Assembly: GCA_900755005.1 (NCBI GenBank)
Contig: CAAEEX010000033.1
Span: 1-29,069 of the forward strand
Direction of reading: 5' to 3'
Length of the DNA: 29,069 nucleotides
Origin: an uncultured Collinsella sp.
Lineage (GTDB): Bacteria > Actinomycetota > Coriobacteriia > Coriobacteriales > Coriobacteriaceae
A model generated the notes under the pieces. The model did no database searches and was not told where the DNA came from. It worked only from the letters and a program-made list of their open reading frames with translations. The position numbers and the translations under genes are program-made. Of this stretch, positions 6,973-14,773 are shown in pieces. The first letter of the stretch is position 1; each line of letters begins with the position of its first letter.

Positions 6973-7980
6973 ATGGGTGTAAGCCTCTCCGGTCGCCACT
7001 TCCTCAAGCTCCTCGATTACACCACCGAGGAGATCGAGTACCTGCTCACTCTCGCAGCCGACTTCAAGAACGCCAAGCGTATGGGTATGCCCCACCGCTA
7101 CCTCGAGGGCAAGACTATCGTCCTGCTGTTCGAGAAGACCTCCACGCGCACCCGCTGCGCCTTCGAGGTCGGCGCCATGGACCTCGGCATGGGCGTCACC
7201 TACCTGGAGCCCGGCTCCTCCCAGATGGGCAAGAAAGAGTCCATCGAGGACACCGCCCGCGTCCTCGGCCGCATGTACGACGGCATCGAGTACCGCGGCT
7301 TCGAGCAGGAGAAGGTCGAGTGCCTCGCCGAGAACGCCGGTGTGCCCGTGTGGAACGGCCTGACCACCGAGTTCCATCCCACGCAGGCGCTGGCCGACAT
7401 CCTCACCATGCGCGAGGAGTTCGGTGACACCAAGGGCCTCAAGCTCACGTTCTTCGGCAAGCACGCCGGCAACGTGGCCGACTCCCTTATGATCATCTGC
7501 GCCAAGCTCGGCATCAACTACTGCTCCTGCGGTCCTATCGCCACCGGTGAGGGCGCAACCTCCTACGATCCCGAGTTCCTGGCCGAGTGCGAGCGCATCG
7601 CCGCCGAGAACGGCTGCACCATCACCGTCACCGACGACGTCGAGGAGGGCGCTCGCGACGCCGACGTCATCTACACCGACGTCTGGGTCGGCATGGGCCA
7701 GCCCGCAGAGCTTTGGAAGAGCCGCATCGCCCTCATGAGCCCCTACCGCGTGACCTCCGAGGTCATGGCCATGGCCAAGCCCACCGCCATCTTCATGCAC
7801 TGCCTGCCCTCGTTCCACGACACCAACACCACGGTCGGCAAGGAGATTGCCGAGCAGTTCGGCGTCACCGAGATGGAAGTCTCCGATGAGGTCTTCGAGT
7901 CCAAGCAGTCCCGTGTGTTCCCCGAGGCCGAGAACCGCATGCACACCATCAAGGCCGTCATGTACGCGACCCTCAAGTAA
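6973..7980 (+). CDS. arcB: Ornithine carbamoyltransferase, catabolic type
   Basis: This enzyme catalyses the reversible exchange between citrulline plus phosphate and ornithine plus carbamoyl phosphate. In this context it should run in the catabolic direction, after ArcA. The 335-residue protein carries the carbamoyl-phosphate motif STRTR at residues 57-61, HPTQALAD in the middle, and the ornithine motif HCLPSFHD near 276. The FHD ending is typical of the catabolic ArcB group rather than the biosynthetic enzymes. The ATG at 6973 follows GTTAGAAAGGACCC. Carbamate kinase, the ATP-yielding last step, is not in the window and must be encoded elsewhere if the pathway is complete. A strong terminator follows at 8043-8076. 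Confidence 0.95.
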   Translation: MGVSLSGRHFLKLLDYTTEEIEYLLTLAADFKNAKRMGMPHRYLEGKTIVLLFEKTSTRTRCAFEVGAMDLGMGVTYLEPGSSQMGKKESIEDTARVLGRMYDGIEYRGFEQEKVECLAENAGVPVWNGLTTEFHPTQALADILTMREEFGDTKGLKLTFFGKHAGNVADSLMIICAKLGINYCSCGPIATGEGATSYDPEFLAECERIAAENGCTITVTDDVEEGARDADVIYTDVWVGMGQPAELWKSRIALMSPYRVTSEVMAMAKPTAIFMHCLPSFHDTNTTVGKEIAEQFGVTEMEVSDEVFESKQSRVFPEAENRMHTIKAVMYATLK

Positions 7981-8042
7981 GTTGAGTAGCAAAACATTGT
8001 AAAAAAGAACTGTAAATATCGCTGCGCTGAGCGATGTTTCAA

Positions 8043-8076
8043 GACGCGTCGACCTCGATGGTCGGCGCGTCTTTTT
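8043..8076 (+). terminator. Intrinsic terminator of the arc operon
   Basis: Arms 8043-8054 and 8060-8071 pair over 12 positions with one G-U, around the loop TCGAT, followed by five T. It lies about 60 bases after the arcB stop codon. A smaller hairpin (8018-8023 with 8030-8035) precedes it. Confidence 0.9.
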
Positions 8077-8236
8077 GTGCTTGGGTGATCATGCGGGCTG
8101 CGGGAGCCGTCCTGCGGCCGCGGTATATGCTCCGCGCGTCGTACCTCATCCTGTCCATACCACCGCGTCGTGAAGCGTTATTTCTACCATTTCTACCCCG
8201 TCCCCAAATGGCTGGCGGTGTGTCCGCGCGGCTCGG

Positions 8237-8242
8237 TATACT
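8237..8242 (+). promoter_or_regulatory. Candidate -10 for the helicase gene
   Basis: TATACT in the context CGGTATACTGG lies 62 bases before the ATG at 8304. No convincing -35 is visible. The same hexamer occurs before several other genes in this window. The rest of the gap 8077-8303 shows nothing recognisable. Confidence 0.35.
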
Positions 8243-8303
8243 GGTACGGCTCAAACTATGGCGCTGCCCGCAGGCGCGCCGTCCGTCAGATGAGGAGTCG
8301 CCC

Positions 8304-11204
8304 ATGACCCAGCCCTTGCCCTGGGAAAAGAACGCCGCGGTACCCGTGCCGCCCGCGCCGGAACCCGTGCCGCTCGATGCATACACCGCCCCTGCTGCGC
8401 CGGAGCCCGAGCTCGTCCCGCTCGACATCTACGACGCTCCCGCGCCGGCACCCAAACCCGCCAAGCCGCTCGTCGACATCGACAGCCTTAATCCCGCCCA
8501 GCGCGAGGCGGTCCTGTCCACCGAGGGCCCGTTGCTGGTGCTCGCCGGCGCCGGCTCGGGCAAGACCCGCGTCCTGACCTTCCGCATCGCGCATATGCTT
8601 GGCGATCTGGGCGTTAAGCCCTGGCAGGTCCTGGCCATCACGTTTACCAACAAGGCCGCGGCCGAGATGCGCGAGCGTCTGGCGGCGCTCATTCCCAGTG
8701 GCACCCGCGGCATGTGGGTGTGCACCTTCCACGCCATGTGCGTGCGCATGCTGCGCGAGGATGCCGATCTGCTGGGCTACACCGGTCAGTTCACGATCTA
8801 CGATGATGACGACTCAAAGCGCATGGTGCGCGACATTATGCAGGCGCTCGGCATCGAGCAAAAGCAGTTCCCCATCAACATGATCCGCAGCAAGATCAGC
8901 TCGGCTAAAAACGCCATGATTGGGCCCGAGGACATGCTCAAATCCGCCGACAGCCCTAATGACAAAAAGGCTGCGCAGGTCTACCTGGAGCTGGAGCGCC
9001 GCCTGCGCGCTGCCAACGCGATGGACTTCGACGACCTGCTCGTGCGCGCGCTCGAGTTGCTTCGCACCCGCCCCGAGGTGCTCGAAAAGTACCAAGAGCG
9101 CTTCCGTTACATTAGCGTCGACGAGTATCAGGACACCAACCACGTTCAGTACGAGATCGCCAACCTGCTGGCCGCCAAGTACCAAAACCTCATGGTCGTG
9201 GGCGACGATGACCAGTCCATTTACAGCTGGCGTGGCGCCGACATCACCAATATCCTGGACTTTGAGAAGGATTTTAAAAACTGCAAGACGGTCAAGCTCG
9301 AGCAGAACTACCGCTCCACGGGCCATATCCTGAGCGCCGCCAACGCCGTGGTGCGTCACAACTCACAGCGCAAGGACAAGCGCCTGTTTACGGCCGAGGG
9401 CGATGGCGAGAAGATCCAGGCCTTCCAGGCAAGTGATGAGCGCGACGAGGGCCGCTGGATTGCCGGCGAGATCGAAAAGCTGCACTCCAAGGGCACGAGT
9501 TACGACGACATCGCCGTGTTCTACCGCACCAATGCCCAGTCGCGCATTCTCGAAGATATGTTCCTGCGCGCGGGCGTGCCCTACAAGATCGTGGGCGGCA
9601 CGCGATTCTTCGACCGTGCCGAGATCCGCGACGTCATGGCCTACCTCAAGATGATCGTGAACCCGGCAGACGAGATGAGCGTCAAGCGCGTCATCAACAC
9701 GCCGCGCCGCGGCATCGGCTCCACCTCGATCCAAAAGATCGAGCAGCTGGCGCGCGACAACCGCTGCTCGTTCTTCCAGGCCTGCGAGATCGCAACAGCC
9801 GAGACGGGCATGTTTAGTGCCAAGGTGCGCAACGGCCTGTCGAGTTTTGTGGCGCTGGTGCGCGAGGGCCGTCGCATGGACGGCGAGCTCAAGGATGTCG
9901 TCGAGATGATTGTCGACAAGACGGGCCTGCTGCAGGCGTTTCGCGCCGAGGGCACCATGGAGTCCGAGAGCCGCGCCGAGAACATCCAGGAATTCCTGGG
10001 CGTCGCCGCCGAATTTGAGGAGACGCACGAGGATATCGAGGGCACGCTCGAGAGTCTAGAAGAGCTGCGCGCAGCCGGTGTTGCCGACGTGCCTGCCGGC
10101 GCCGAGTCCGAGCCCGTCGTGGTGAGTGCGCCCACGCCCGAGCCGGGGCCGTCTGCACCGGCATCCTCGTTTGAGGCACTCGTCGGCGCTCGTGACGCCG
10201 CGGGTTCCAATCCGCTCGATAGCCTAGCCGCCCCGGCGCTCTCGCCGCAGGATGCCTTGGCCGCCGCCATCGCGGGCAACGCGTATGCCGTGCCAACAGA
10301 GCTTCCGGCGGGCGCCGTGCATGCCGACGAGATCGAGCGCACCTACGGTCCGCTCACCTGTAAGGCGCTGCCGGCACTCATGGAGTGGCTGGCCCTGCGC
10401 TCCGACTTGGATTCCCTGGCCGGCGAGACGCATGCCATTACCATGATGACCATCCACTCCGCCAAGGGCCTGGAGTTCCCGGCGGTGTTCGTGGCCGGCA
10501 TGGAGGAGGGCATCTTCCCGCACGTGCACGACTTTGGCGGCAGCGATGATCCGGGCAAGCTCGAGGAGGAGCGTCGCCTGGCCTACGTTGCCATCACGCG
10601 TGCCCGTAAGCGCCTGTTCCTGACCTATGCGGCCACGCGTCGCACCTACGGCTCGACCTCTGCCAACCCGCGCTCGCGCTTCCTCAACGAGATTCCGTTT
10701 GAGGATATCGAGTTTAGCGGTATCGGTTCTGCCGGTTTTGAGGGCACGGGATGGGAGAAGCGCGGCGACCGTCACGGCACTTTTGGCTCGGGCATGGGCT
10801 CGGATATGTATGGCGGCAAGGTGTTCGGTTCGCATACGCGCTCGACCGGCGGTTCCGGTTCGCGCAGCGGATCGAGCTTCGACGATTTCTTTGGTGGCAG
10901 CACCTATGGCACCGAGCGCCATCGCGGGGTTTCGCCCGACGCCGGCCGTGTTGCCTCGACCTTTGGGTCGGGCGCGCCGCGAGCTAAAAAGCCGTCGTCC
11001 AAGGTGTCGCCGACGGTGGAGCGCAAGGTCGACCGCGCCAGCGCGTCGCAGGACTTTGCCGCGGGCGATACCGTGAGCCACAAGACCTTTGGCACGGGTA
11101 CCGTGATCTCGGTCGCCGGAGACATGATCGAGGTCCAGTTCGAAAAAACCGGCCAGACCAAAAAGCTCATGAAGGGCTTTGCGCCTATAGTGAAACTGAC
11201 CTAG
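8304..11204 (+). CDS. pcrA: UvrD/PcrA-type superfamily 1 DNA helicase
   Basis: This is a 3'-5' DNA helicase of the UvrD/PcrA group (966 residues), acting in nucleotide excision repair and replication or transcription conflicts. Motifs in order: Walker A AGAGSGKT at 81-88, VDEYQDTN, VVGDDDQSIYSWRGAD, LEQNYRST, MTIHSAKGLEFP and VAITRARKRLF. The C-terminus (about 920-966) has a Tudor-like fold pattern (GDTVSHKTFGTGTVI) known from PcrA, where it contacts RNA polymerase. Unusual parts are a Pro/Ala-rich N-terminal extension of about 55 residues, an Ala/Pro/Glu-rich insert at about 585-680 before motif V, and a Gly/Ser-rich linker at about 810-875. The ATG at 8304 has GAGGAG upstream. The frame stays open leftward to 8034, but that part is intergenic in character and contains the arc terminator. 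Confidence 0.94.
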   Translation: MTQPLPWEKNAAVPVPPAPEPVPLDAYTAPAAPEPELVPLDIYDAPAPAPKPAKPLVDIDSLNPAQREAVLSTEGPLLVLAGAGSGKTRVLTFRIAHMLGDLGVKPWQVLAITFTNKAAAEMRERLAALIPSGTRGMWVCTFHAMCVRMLREDADLLGYTGQFTIYDDDDSKRMVRDIMQALGIEQKQFPINMIRSKISSAKNAMIGPEDMLKSADSPNDKKAAQVYLELERRLRAANAMDFDDLLVRALELLRTRPEVLEKYQERFRYISVDEYQDTNHVQYEIANLLAAKYQNLMVVGDDDQSIYSWRGADITNILDFEKDFKNCKTVKLEQNYRSTGHILSAANAVVRHNSQRKDKRLFTAEGDGEKIQAFQASDERDEGRWIAGEIEKLHSKGTSYDDIAVFYRTNAQSRILEDMFLRAGVPYKIVGGTRFFDRAEIRDVMAYLKMIVNPADEMSVKRVINTPRRGIGSTSIQKIEQLARDNRCSFFQACEIATAETGMFSAKVRNGLSSFVALVREGRRMDGELKDVVEMIVDKTGLLQAFRAEGTMESESRAENIQEFLGVAAEFEETHEDIEGTLESLEELRAAGVADVPAGAESEPVVVSAPTPEPGPSAPASSFEALVGARDAAGSNPLDSLAAPALSPQDALAAAIAGNAYAVPTELPAGAVHADEIERTYGPLTCKALPALMEWLALRSDLDSLAGETHAITMMTIHSAKGLEFPAVFVAGMEEGIFPHVHDFGGSDDPGKLEEERRLAYVAITRARKRLFLTYAATRRTYGSTSANPRSRFLNEIPFEDIEFSGIGSAGFEGTGWEKRGDRHGTFGSGMGSDMYGGKVFGSHTRSTGGSGSRSGSSFDDFFGGSTYGTERHRGVSPDAGRVASTFGSGAPRAKKPSSKVSPTVERKVDRASASQDFAAGDTVSHKTFGTGTVISVAGDMIEVQFEKTGQTKKLMKGFAPIVKLT

Positions 11205-11234
11205 GCGGCTTTCCCAGGCACGGCACCTCGGCCT

Positions 11235-11356
11235 TCAATCGTCGGGCATGACCTCAAGGTCTATGCCCTCCTCTTTCAGGCCGATCCGCCGCACCTGGAA
11301 AACCCGTACATCCGGCTAGGCGGGCGCGCCGGGGGCTTTGGTCGCCTGCTCGGGCA
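11235..11356 (-). pseudogene. Possible decayed coding remnant
   Basis: On the minus strand a reading frame ends at TGA (11235-11237) with the peptide VFQVRRIGLKEEGIDLEVMP plus DD. This looks protein-like in its alternation and codon use. Further upstream in the same frame is LPEQATKAPGAPA, but a TAG at 11316-11318 interrupts it, and there is no start codon with a ribosome binding site. It may be the tail of a gene lost here, or chance. I do not recognise the family. Confidence 0.25.
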
Positions 11357-11370
11357 GTCCTGCGCAAGAC

Positions 11371-11396
11371 GGAGGCCACATTAAGTGGCCTCCTTT
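11371..11396 (+). terminator. Probable terminator after the helicase gene
   Basis: GGAGGCCAC (11371-11379) pairs perfectly with GTGGCCTCC (11385-11393) around ATTAA, then TTT. It lies 167 bases after the helicase stop. The remaining gap up to 11588 holds another hairpin (11530-11561) and no gene that I can support. Confidence 0.65.
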
Positions 11397-11529
11397 GCGT
11401 GCGGAACTCGCGATCGATGTTGCCCTATACGCCCGCCCAGGTCCTTAGATAACGTTGCTTGCGAGCGTCGCTCTGCTCGGTCGCTTTTTGGTCTGGAGAG
11501 CCGGGTGGGCTGATATATAGAAACGATTA

Positions 11530-11561
11530 GGGGCTCTCCCGTACATGGACGGGAGAGCCCC
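11530..11561. terminator. Long perfect hairpin between convergent genes
   Basis: Arms 11530-11542 and 11549-11561 (13 bases, GGGGCTCTCCCGT and its complement) pair around a 6-base loop. The T content beyond the stem is modest on both strands. It sits 28 bases beyond the manA stop codon, so it is most likely the terminator of the minus-strand manA transcript. Confidence 0.65.
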
Positions 11562-11588
11562 TTGTTGCGTTTGGGTTGTTGGTGCGAT

Positions 11589-12521
11589 CTACAGGTGCGA
11601 GACGATCAGTTCCATCTTGCCTTCGAGGTCAATGTCGCTGACGGTGCTCGGAGCTAGCAGGTGGCTTCCCTTGTGGACGGGGTCGCCGCAGACGGTGCCT
11701 TCGCCGTCGATGACCGACAGACACATGAAGGGCCAGCGCTGGTCGAGGGTCTTGCTGCCGTCGACACGCACGCGATCGACGGTGTAGCAGGAGTTAGACT
11801 CGAGCTCGGTCACGCCATCGACCTCGGGCGCGGTCACCGTGCCGTCGGTCGGTGCCTGCGCGTTAAAGTTGATGCAATCGAGGCTCTGCTCAATGTGCAG
11901 CGGGCGCAGCTTGCCGTCGGTGCCGGGGCGGTCGTAGTCGTACAGGCGATATGTCACGTCGCTCGACTGCTGCGTCTCCAGAATCAGCGTGCCGGTCTTG
12001 ATGGCGTGAACGGTGCCGGAGTCGATCTGGAAAAAGTCGCCCTTGTGGATTGGCAATACGTTGAGCATGTCGTCCCAGCGGCCATCCTCGATCATCTGTG
12101 CGGCCTCGGCGCGGTCATGCGCGCGCTGGCCGACGATGATCGTGGCACCGGGCTCGCAATCCAGCACGTACCAGCACTCGGTCTTGCCCAGGCTGCCGTT
12201 CTCGTGCTCGGCGGCGTACTCGTCGTTGGGGTGGATCTGAATCGACAGATCGTCCTTGGCGTCCAGAATCTTAATGAGCAGCGGGAACTCCTTGCCCTCG
12301 CAGTTGCCAAAGAGCTCGCGATGCTCGGCCCACAGCCACGACAGCGTGTGACCGGCGTAGGGACCCTCGGCAATCTGACAGTCGCCGTTGGGGTGTGCCG
12401 AGATGGCCCAGCACTCGCCGATGGGACCCTCGGGAATGTCATAGCCAAAGACGGTCTCCAGCTGGCGGCCACCCCAAATCTTCTCGTGGAAGATCGGCGT
12501 GAGTTTAATCAAATCGGACAT
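11589..12521 (-). CDS. manA: Mannose-6-phosphate isomerase, class I
   Basis: This cupin-fold zinc enzyme interconverts mannose 6-phosphate and fructose 6-phosphate. The 310-residue protein is the short form known from Gram-positive bacteria. The metal ligands expected for the family are visible: Gln95 and His97 in IQIHPND, Glu115 in KTECWY and His172 in GTVHAIKTG. Early motifs are KIWGGR and GECWAIS. Two ATGs lie close together. I prefer the one at 12521 (MSDLIKL) because GGGAG lies seven bases upstream of it but only one base before the ATG at 12527. It lies downstream of a GntR/UTRA regulator with a 72-base gap and is probably co-transcribed with it. A ROK sugar kinase lies on the other side of the regulator. 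Confidence 0.93.
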   Translation of the reverse strand: MSDLIKLTPIFHEKIWGGRQLETVFGYDIPEGPIGECWAISAHPNGDCQIAEGPYAGHTLSWLWAEHRELFGNCEGKEFPLLIKILDAKDDLSIQIHPNDEYAAEHENGSLGKTECWYVLDCEPGATIIVGQRAHDRAEAAQMIEDGRWDDMLNVLPIHKGDFFQIDSGTVHAIKTGTLILETQQSSDVTYRLYDYDRPGTDGKLRPLHIEQSLDCINFNAQAPTDGTVTAPEVDGVTELESNSCYTVDRVRVDGSKTLDQRWPFMCLSVIDGEGTVCGDPVHKGSHLLAPSTVSDIDLEGKMELIVSHL

Positions 12522-12593
12522 GTGCATACTCCCATCAGGTTGCGCAGACGCCTCGCGAAATAAGCCAAAGCAAGCGCCCGCCGGATTACAAAC

Positions 12594-13313
12594 TTAAGCC
12601 AACGTTACGTTGTGCAGCTCAAAGCGGTCGCCAACGTTGCGCGAGATTGAGTACTCAAACGCGGCACCGCTGTCCAAAAAGCCAATCTGGTTGAGCTCGA
12701 GCAGGGGAGAGCCGGGCTTGGTGTTCAAGCGCTCAGCCTCTTCCTCGGTTGCCGCCGCGGCGCGGATGGTGCGGTGGAAGCTCGAGATCTTAAGCCCGCA
12801 CTGCTCGCGGATATAGCTGTAGACCGACGCGTACAGGTCCTTTTTCTTCAGACCCGGGATCAGCTCGAGCGGCATATAGGTGTACTCGATAACGATGGGC
12901 AGGCCATCGACCTCGCGCACGCGCACGATGTGATAGGCAAAGTCGTCCTCGGCAATTCCCAGCTGAGTAGCGACGTCCGCTGGTGGATTGACAATCGAGA
13001 AATCGTAGACCACCGAGGTTACCTTCTCCCCGCGGTGCTCATACGAAAAACCCTGGGCGCGGTCATTCTTGCCCTGGAAAAATGCCTGGTCGGGAAGACC
13101 CGCCGTGTCCTTAACGTAGGTGCCCGACCCGCGCCGGCTGGTGACAAGGCCCTCCTCGGTGATCTGCTCGATAGCTCGCTTGACGGTGATTTTGGAAACG
13201 CTATAGAGCTCGCAGAACTCAACGACGGTGGGTAGCTTGTCGCCCGGTTTAAGAGCGCCGTCCTCGATGCTTCGACGGATATCTGCAGCTATTGCCTCGT
13301 ATTTGGGAATCAT
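12594..13313 (-). CDS. GntR-family regulator with UTRA domain (HutC type)
   Basis: This 239-residue regulator has an N-terminal winged helix (about residues 1-70: YEAIAADIRRSIEDG, KLPTVVEFCELYSVS, RRGSGTYV). The C-terminal UTRA effector domain (about 90-235) in this family binds small sugars, sugar phosphates or amino acids. UTRA regulators usually repress nearby catabolic genes until the effector binds. The neighbours ManA (same strand, downstream) and a ROK kinase (divergent) suggest a hexose phosphate or amino sugar ligand; this is inference. The ATG follows AAAGGAGGTTCC, an ideal ribosome binding site. A -10-like TATACT lies at 13350-13355 on the minus strand. I saw no convincing symmetric operator in the divergent gap. 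Confidence 0.92.
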   Translation of the reverse strand: MIPKYEAIAADIRRSIEDGALKPGDKLPTVVEFCELYSVSKITVKRAIEQITEEGLVTSRRGSGTYVKDTAGLPDQAFFQGKNDRAQGFSYEHRGEKVTSVVYDFSIVNPPADVATQLGIAEDDFAYHIVRVREVDGLPIVIEYTYMPLELIPGLKKKDLYASVYSYIREQCGLKISSFHRTIRAAAATEEEAERLNTKPGSPLLELNQIGFLDSGAAFEYSISRNVGDRFELHNVTLA

Positions 13314-13349
13314 GGAACCTCCTTTCCGGCTTGATTGAGTACAGAAGAA

Positions 13350-13355
13350 AGTATA
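13350..13355 (-). promoter_or_regulatory. Candidate -10 for the gntR-manA unit
   Basis: Read on the minus strand this is TATACT (context TTGACTATACTTTC), which would give a leader of about 30 bases before the ATG at 13313. The -35 region is poor. Confidence 0.35.
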
Positions 13356-13558
13356 GTCAACACCTAAGCATCCCTATTGCGTTTTTGAAAAGTTCGAGAA
13401 AGGTTTAATTAAAAAACGCTTCTCTTTAACAACTAGAGCGCTTCAAATTAATATGCACTCTAATAATGTGGTATTGAGCAAATTGATTGGCTCGAGGACG
13501 GGGCTGGGCTGTTTTGCCGCCCAGCGAACCGAATCTCATGCTTTGAGTTTCCCCAGAT

Positions 13559-13599
13559 AAAACCTGCCAAAACAAACCTGCCCCTTTTTGGCAGGTTTT
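13559..13599. terminator. Perfect terminator hairpin in the gntR/kinase gap
   Basis: AAAACCTGCCAAAA (13559-13572) pairs perfectly with TTTTGGCAGGTTTT (13586-13599) around a 13-base loop, giving a terminator signature in both directions. It lies inside a 340-base gap between divergent genes, where no annotated transcript should end. A short untranslated RNA starting near 13465 (after TAATAAT) and carrying a second hairpin (13504-13525) would explain it. Otherwise it is a leader attenuator of the kinase gene. Confidence 0.7.
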
Positions 13600-13653
13600 T
13601 GCCTTGGGAGCGGTACCATACAGGCAATGTTTAAACGAGAAAGGTGGGCTCCC

Positions 13654-14607
13654 ATGGAACCTAAGCAGTACTACATCGGCATCGACGTCGGCGGCACTTC
13701 GGTTAAGGAGGGCCTGTTCGACGAAGACGGTAACCTGCTGGCCAAGGCCAGCGTGCCTACGCCTCCTATCGTTGACGCTGCGGGCTTTGCCGCGGTGACC
13801 GAGGCTATCGACCAGGTGGTCGCCAAGGCTCAGATTCCGCGTGCCTTTGTGGCGGGCATTGGTCTGGCCGTTCCGTGCCCCATCCCGGCATCGGGCGATG
13901 CCAAGGTCAAGGCCAACATTGCCATTAACCTGCCCGAGCTGAGAGTCGCCATTCAGGAGCACTGCCCCGATGCGGTCGTTAAGTACGAGAACGATGCCAA
14001 CGCCGCTGCCATGGGCGAGGCCTGGCTCGGCTCTGCCAGGGGAGTGCAGAACGTGGTGATGGTCACCATCGGTACCGGCGTGGGCGGCGGCGTTATCGTT
14101 AACGGCGACGTGGTGTCGGGCGTTGTGGGCGCCGGCGGCGAGATTGGCCACATGTGCCTGAACCCCGAAGAGGAGCGCACCTGCGGCTGCGGCGGACATG
14201 GCCACCTGGAGCAGTATTCCAGCGCCACCGGCGTGGTGAGCAACTACCTTGCCGAGTGCAAGAAGGCAGGCGTCGAGCCCATCGAGCTCACCGGTCCCTC
14301 CGATTCCAAGGACGTGTTCCAGGCCTGCCGCGAGGGCGACAAGCTCGCGCTGGCCGCGGCCGATACCATGGCCGACTATCTCGGTCGCGCCCTGGCGCTT
14401 ATTGCCAACGTGGTCGATCCCGAGATGTTCCTCATCGGCGGCGGCGCATCCGCCTCGGCCGATGTCTACCTCGACAAGGTCCGCGAGCACTTTAAGCAGT
14501 ACGCGCTTTCTGCCTCGCGCGAGACGCCCATCAAGGTCGCTTCGCTCGGAAACGACGCCGGCATCATCGGTGCCGCCTACGTAGCCCTGCGCGCTGCCGG
14601 TAAATAG
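13654..14607 (+). CDS. ROK-family sugar kinase (glucokinase-like)
   Basis: This 317-residue protein is a ROK kinase, probably phosphorylating glucose or a related sugar in the cytoplasm. It has the phosphate-binding GIDVGGTSVKEG at residues 9-20, the catalytic-region motif ENDANAAAMGE, TIGTGVGGGVI at about 139-149, and GGEIGHM. The zinc motif, normally C-x-C-G-x2-G-C-x-E, reads CGCGGHGHLE (177-186), so the last Cys is His184; His may still bind the metal. The ATG at 13654 is chosen because AGAAAGGTGG precedes it and the conserved N-terminus starts there; the frame is open further upstream, but that part overlaps the hairpin at 13559-13599. ROK substrates cannot be assigned from sequence alone, so no symbol is given. 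Confidence 0.88.
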   Translation: MEPKQYYIGIDVGGTSVKEGLFDEDGNLLAKASVPTPPIVDAAGFAAVTEAIDQVVAKAQIPRAFVAGIGLAVPCPIPASGDAKVKANIAINLPELRVAIQEHCPDAVVKYENDANAAAMGEAWLGSARGVQNVVMVTIGTGVGGGVIVNGDVVSGVVGAGGEIGHMCLNPEEERTCGCGGHGHLEQYSSATGVVSNYLAECKKAGVEPIELTGPSDSKDVFQACREGDKLALAAADTMADYLGRALALIANVVDPEMFLIGGGASASADVYLDKVREHFKQYALSASRETPIKVASLGNDAGIIGAAYVALRAAGK

Positions 14608-14608
14608 C

Positions 14609-14681
14609 TGGTGCAAGGGGGGCAGGTTACTTTGCACCAACATGGTGCAAAAGGGACAGCCTTGGCCTCCATGCCTGCCCC
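14609..14681. repeat. Compact repeat with two alternative hairpins
   Basis: TGGTGCAA occurs at 14609-14616 and 14643-14650, and its complement TTGCACCA at 14632-14639 can pair with either copy. GGGGCAGG (14619-14626) also pairs with CCTGCCCC (14674-14681), which encloses the second hairpin and excludes the first. The segment 14643-14659 matches the palindromic repeats at 25136-25152 and 26315-26331 (minus) at 13 of 17 positions. It follows the kinase stop codon immediately and precedes the pyrophosphatase gene. It is either a member of a small mobile repeat family or a switching leader. Confidence 0.55.
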
Positions 14682-14773
14682 AAAATATGCCGTGGCCCTT
14701 CCGTCTGCGAAGGCTCGGCATCGGCGTGCTACCATAGCTACGTCCAAGTACACATATCAAGTGGAGGATATCC

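Noticed and set aside
8034..8303. Upstream extension of the helicase reading frame
   Set aside because: It would run through the arc-operon terminator and a candidate promoter, has no ribosome binding site at its first ATG, and the ATG at 8304 has GAGGAG upstream.
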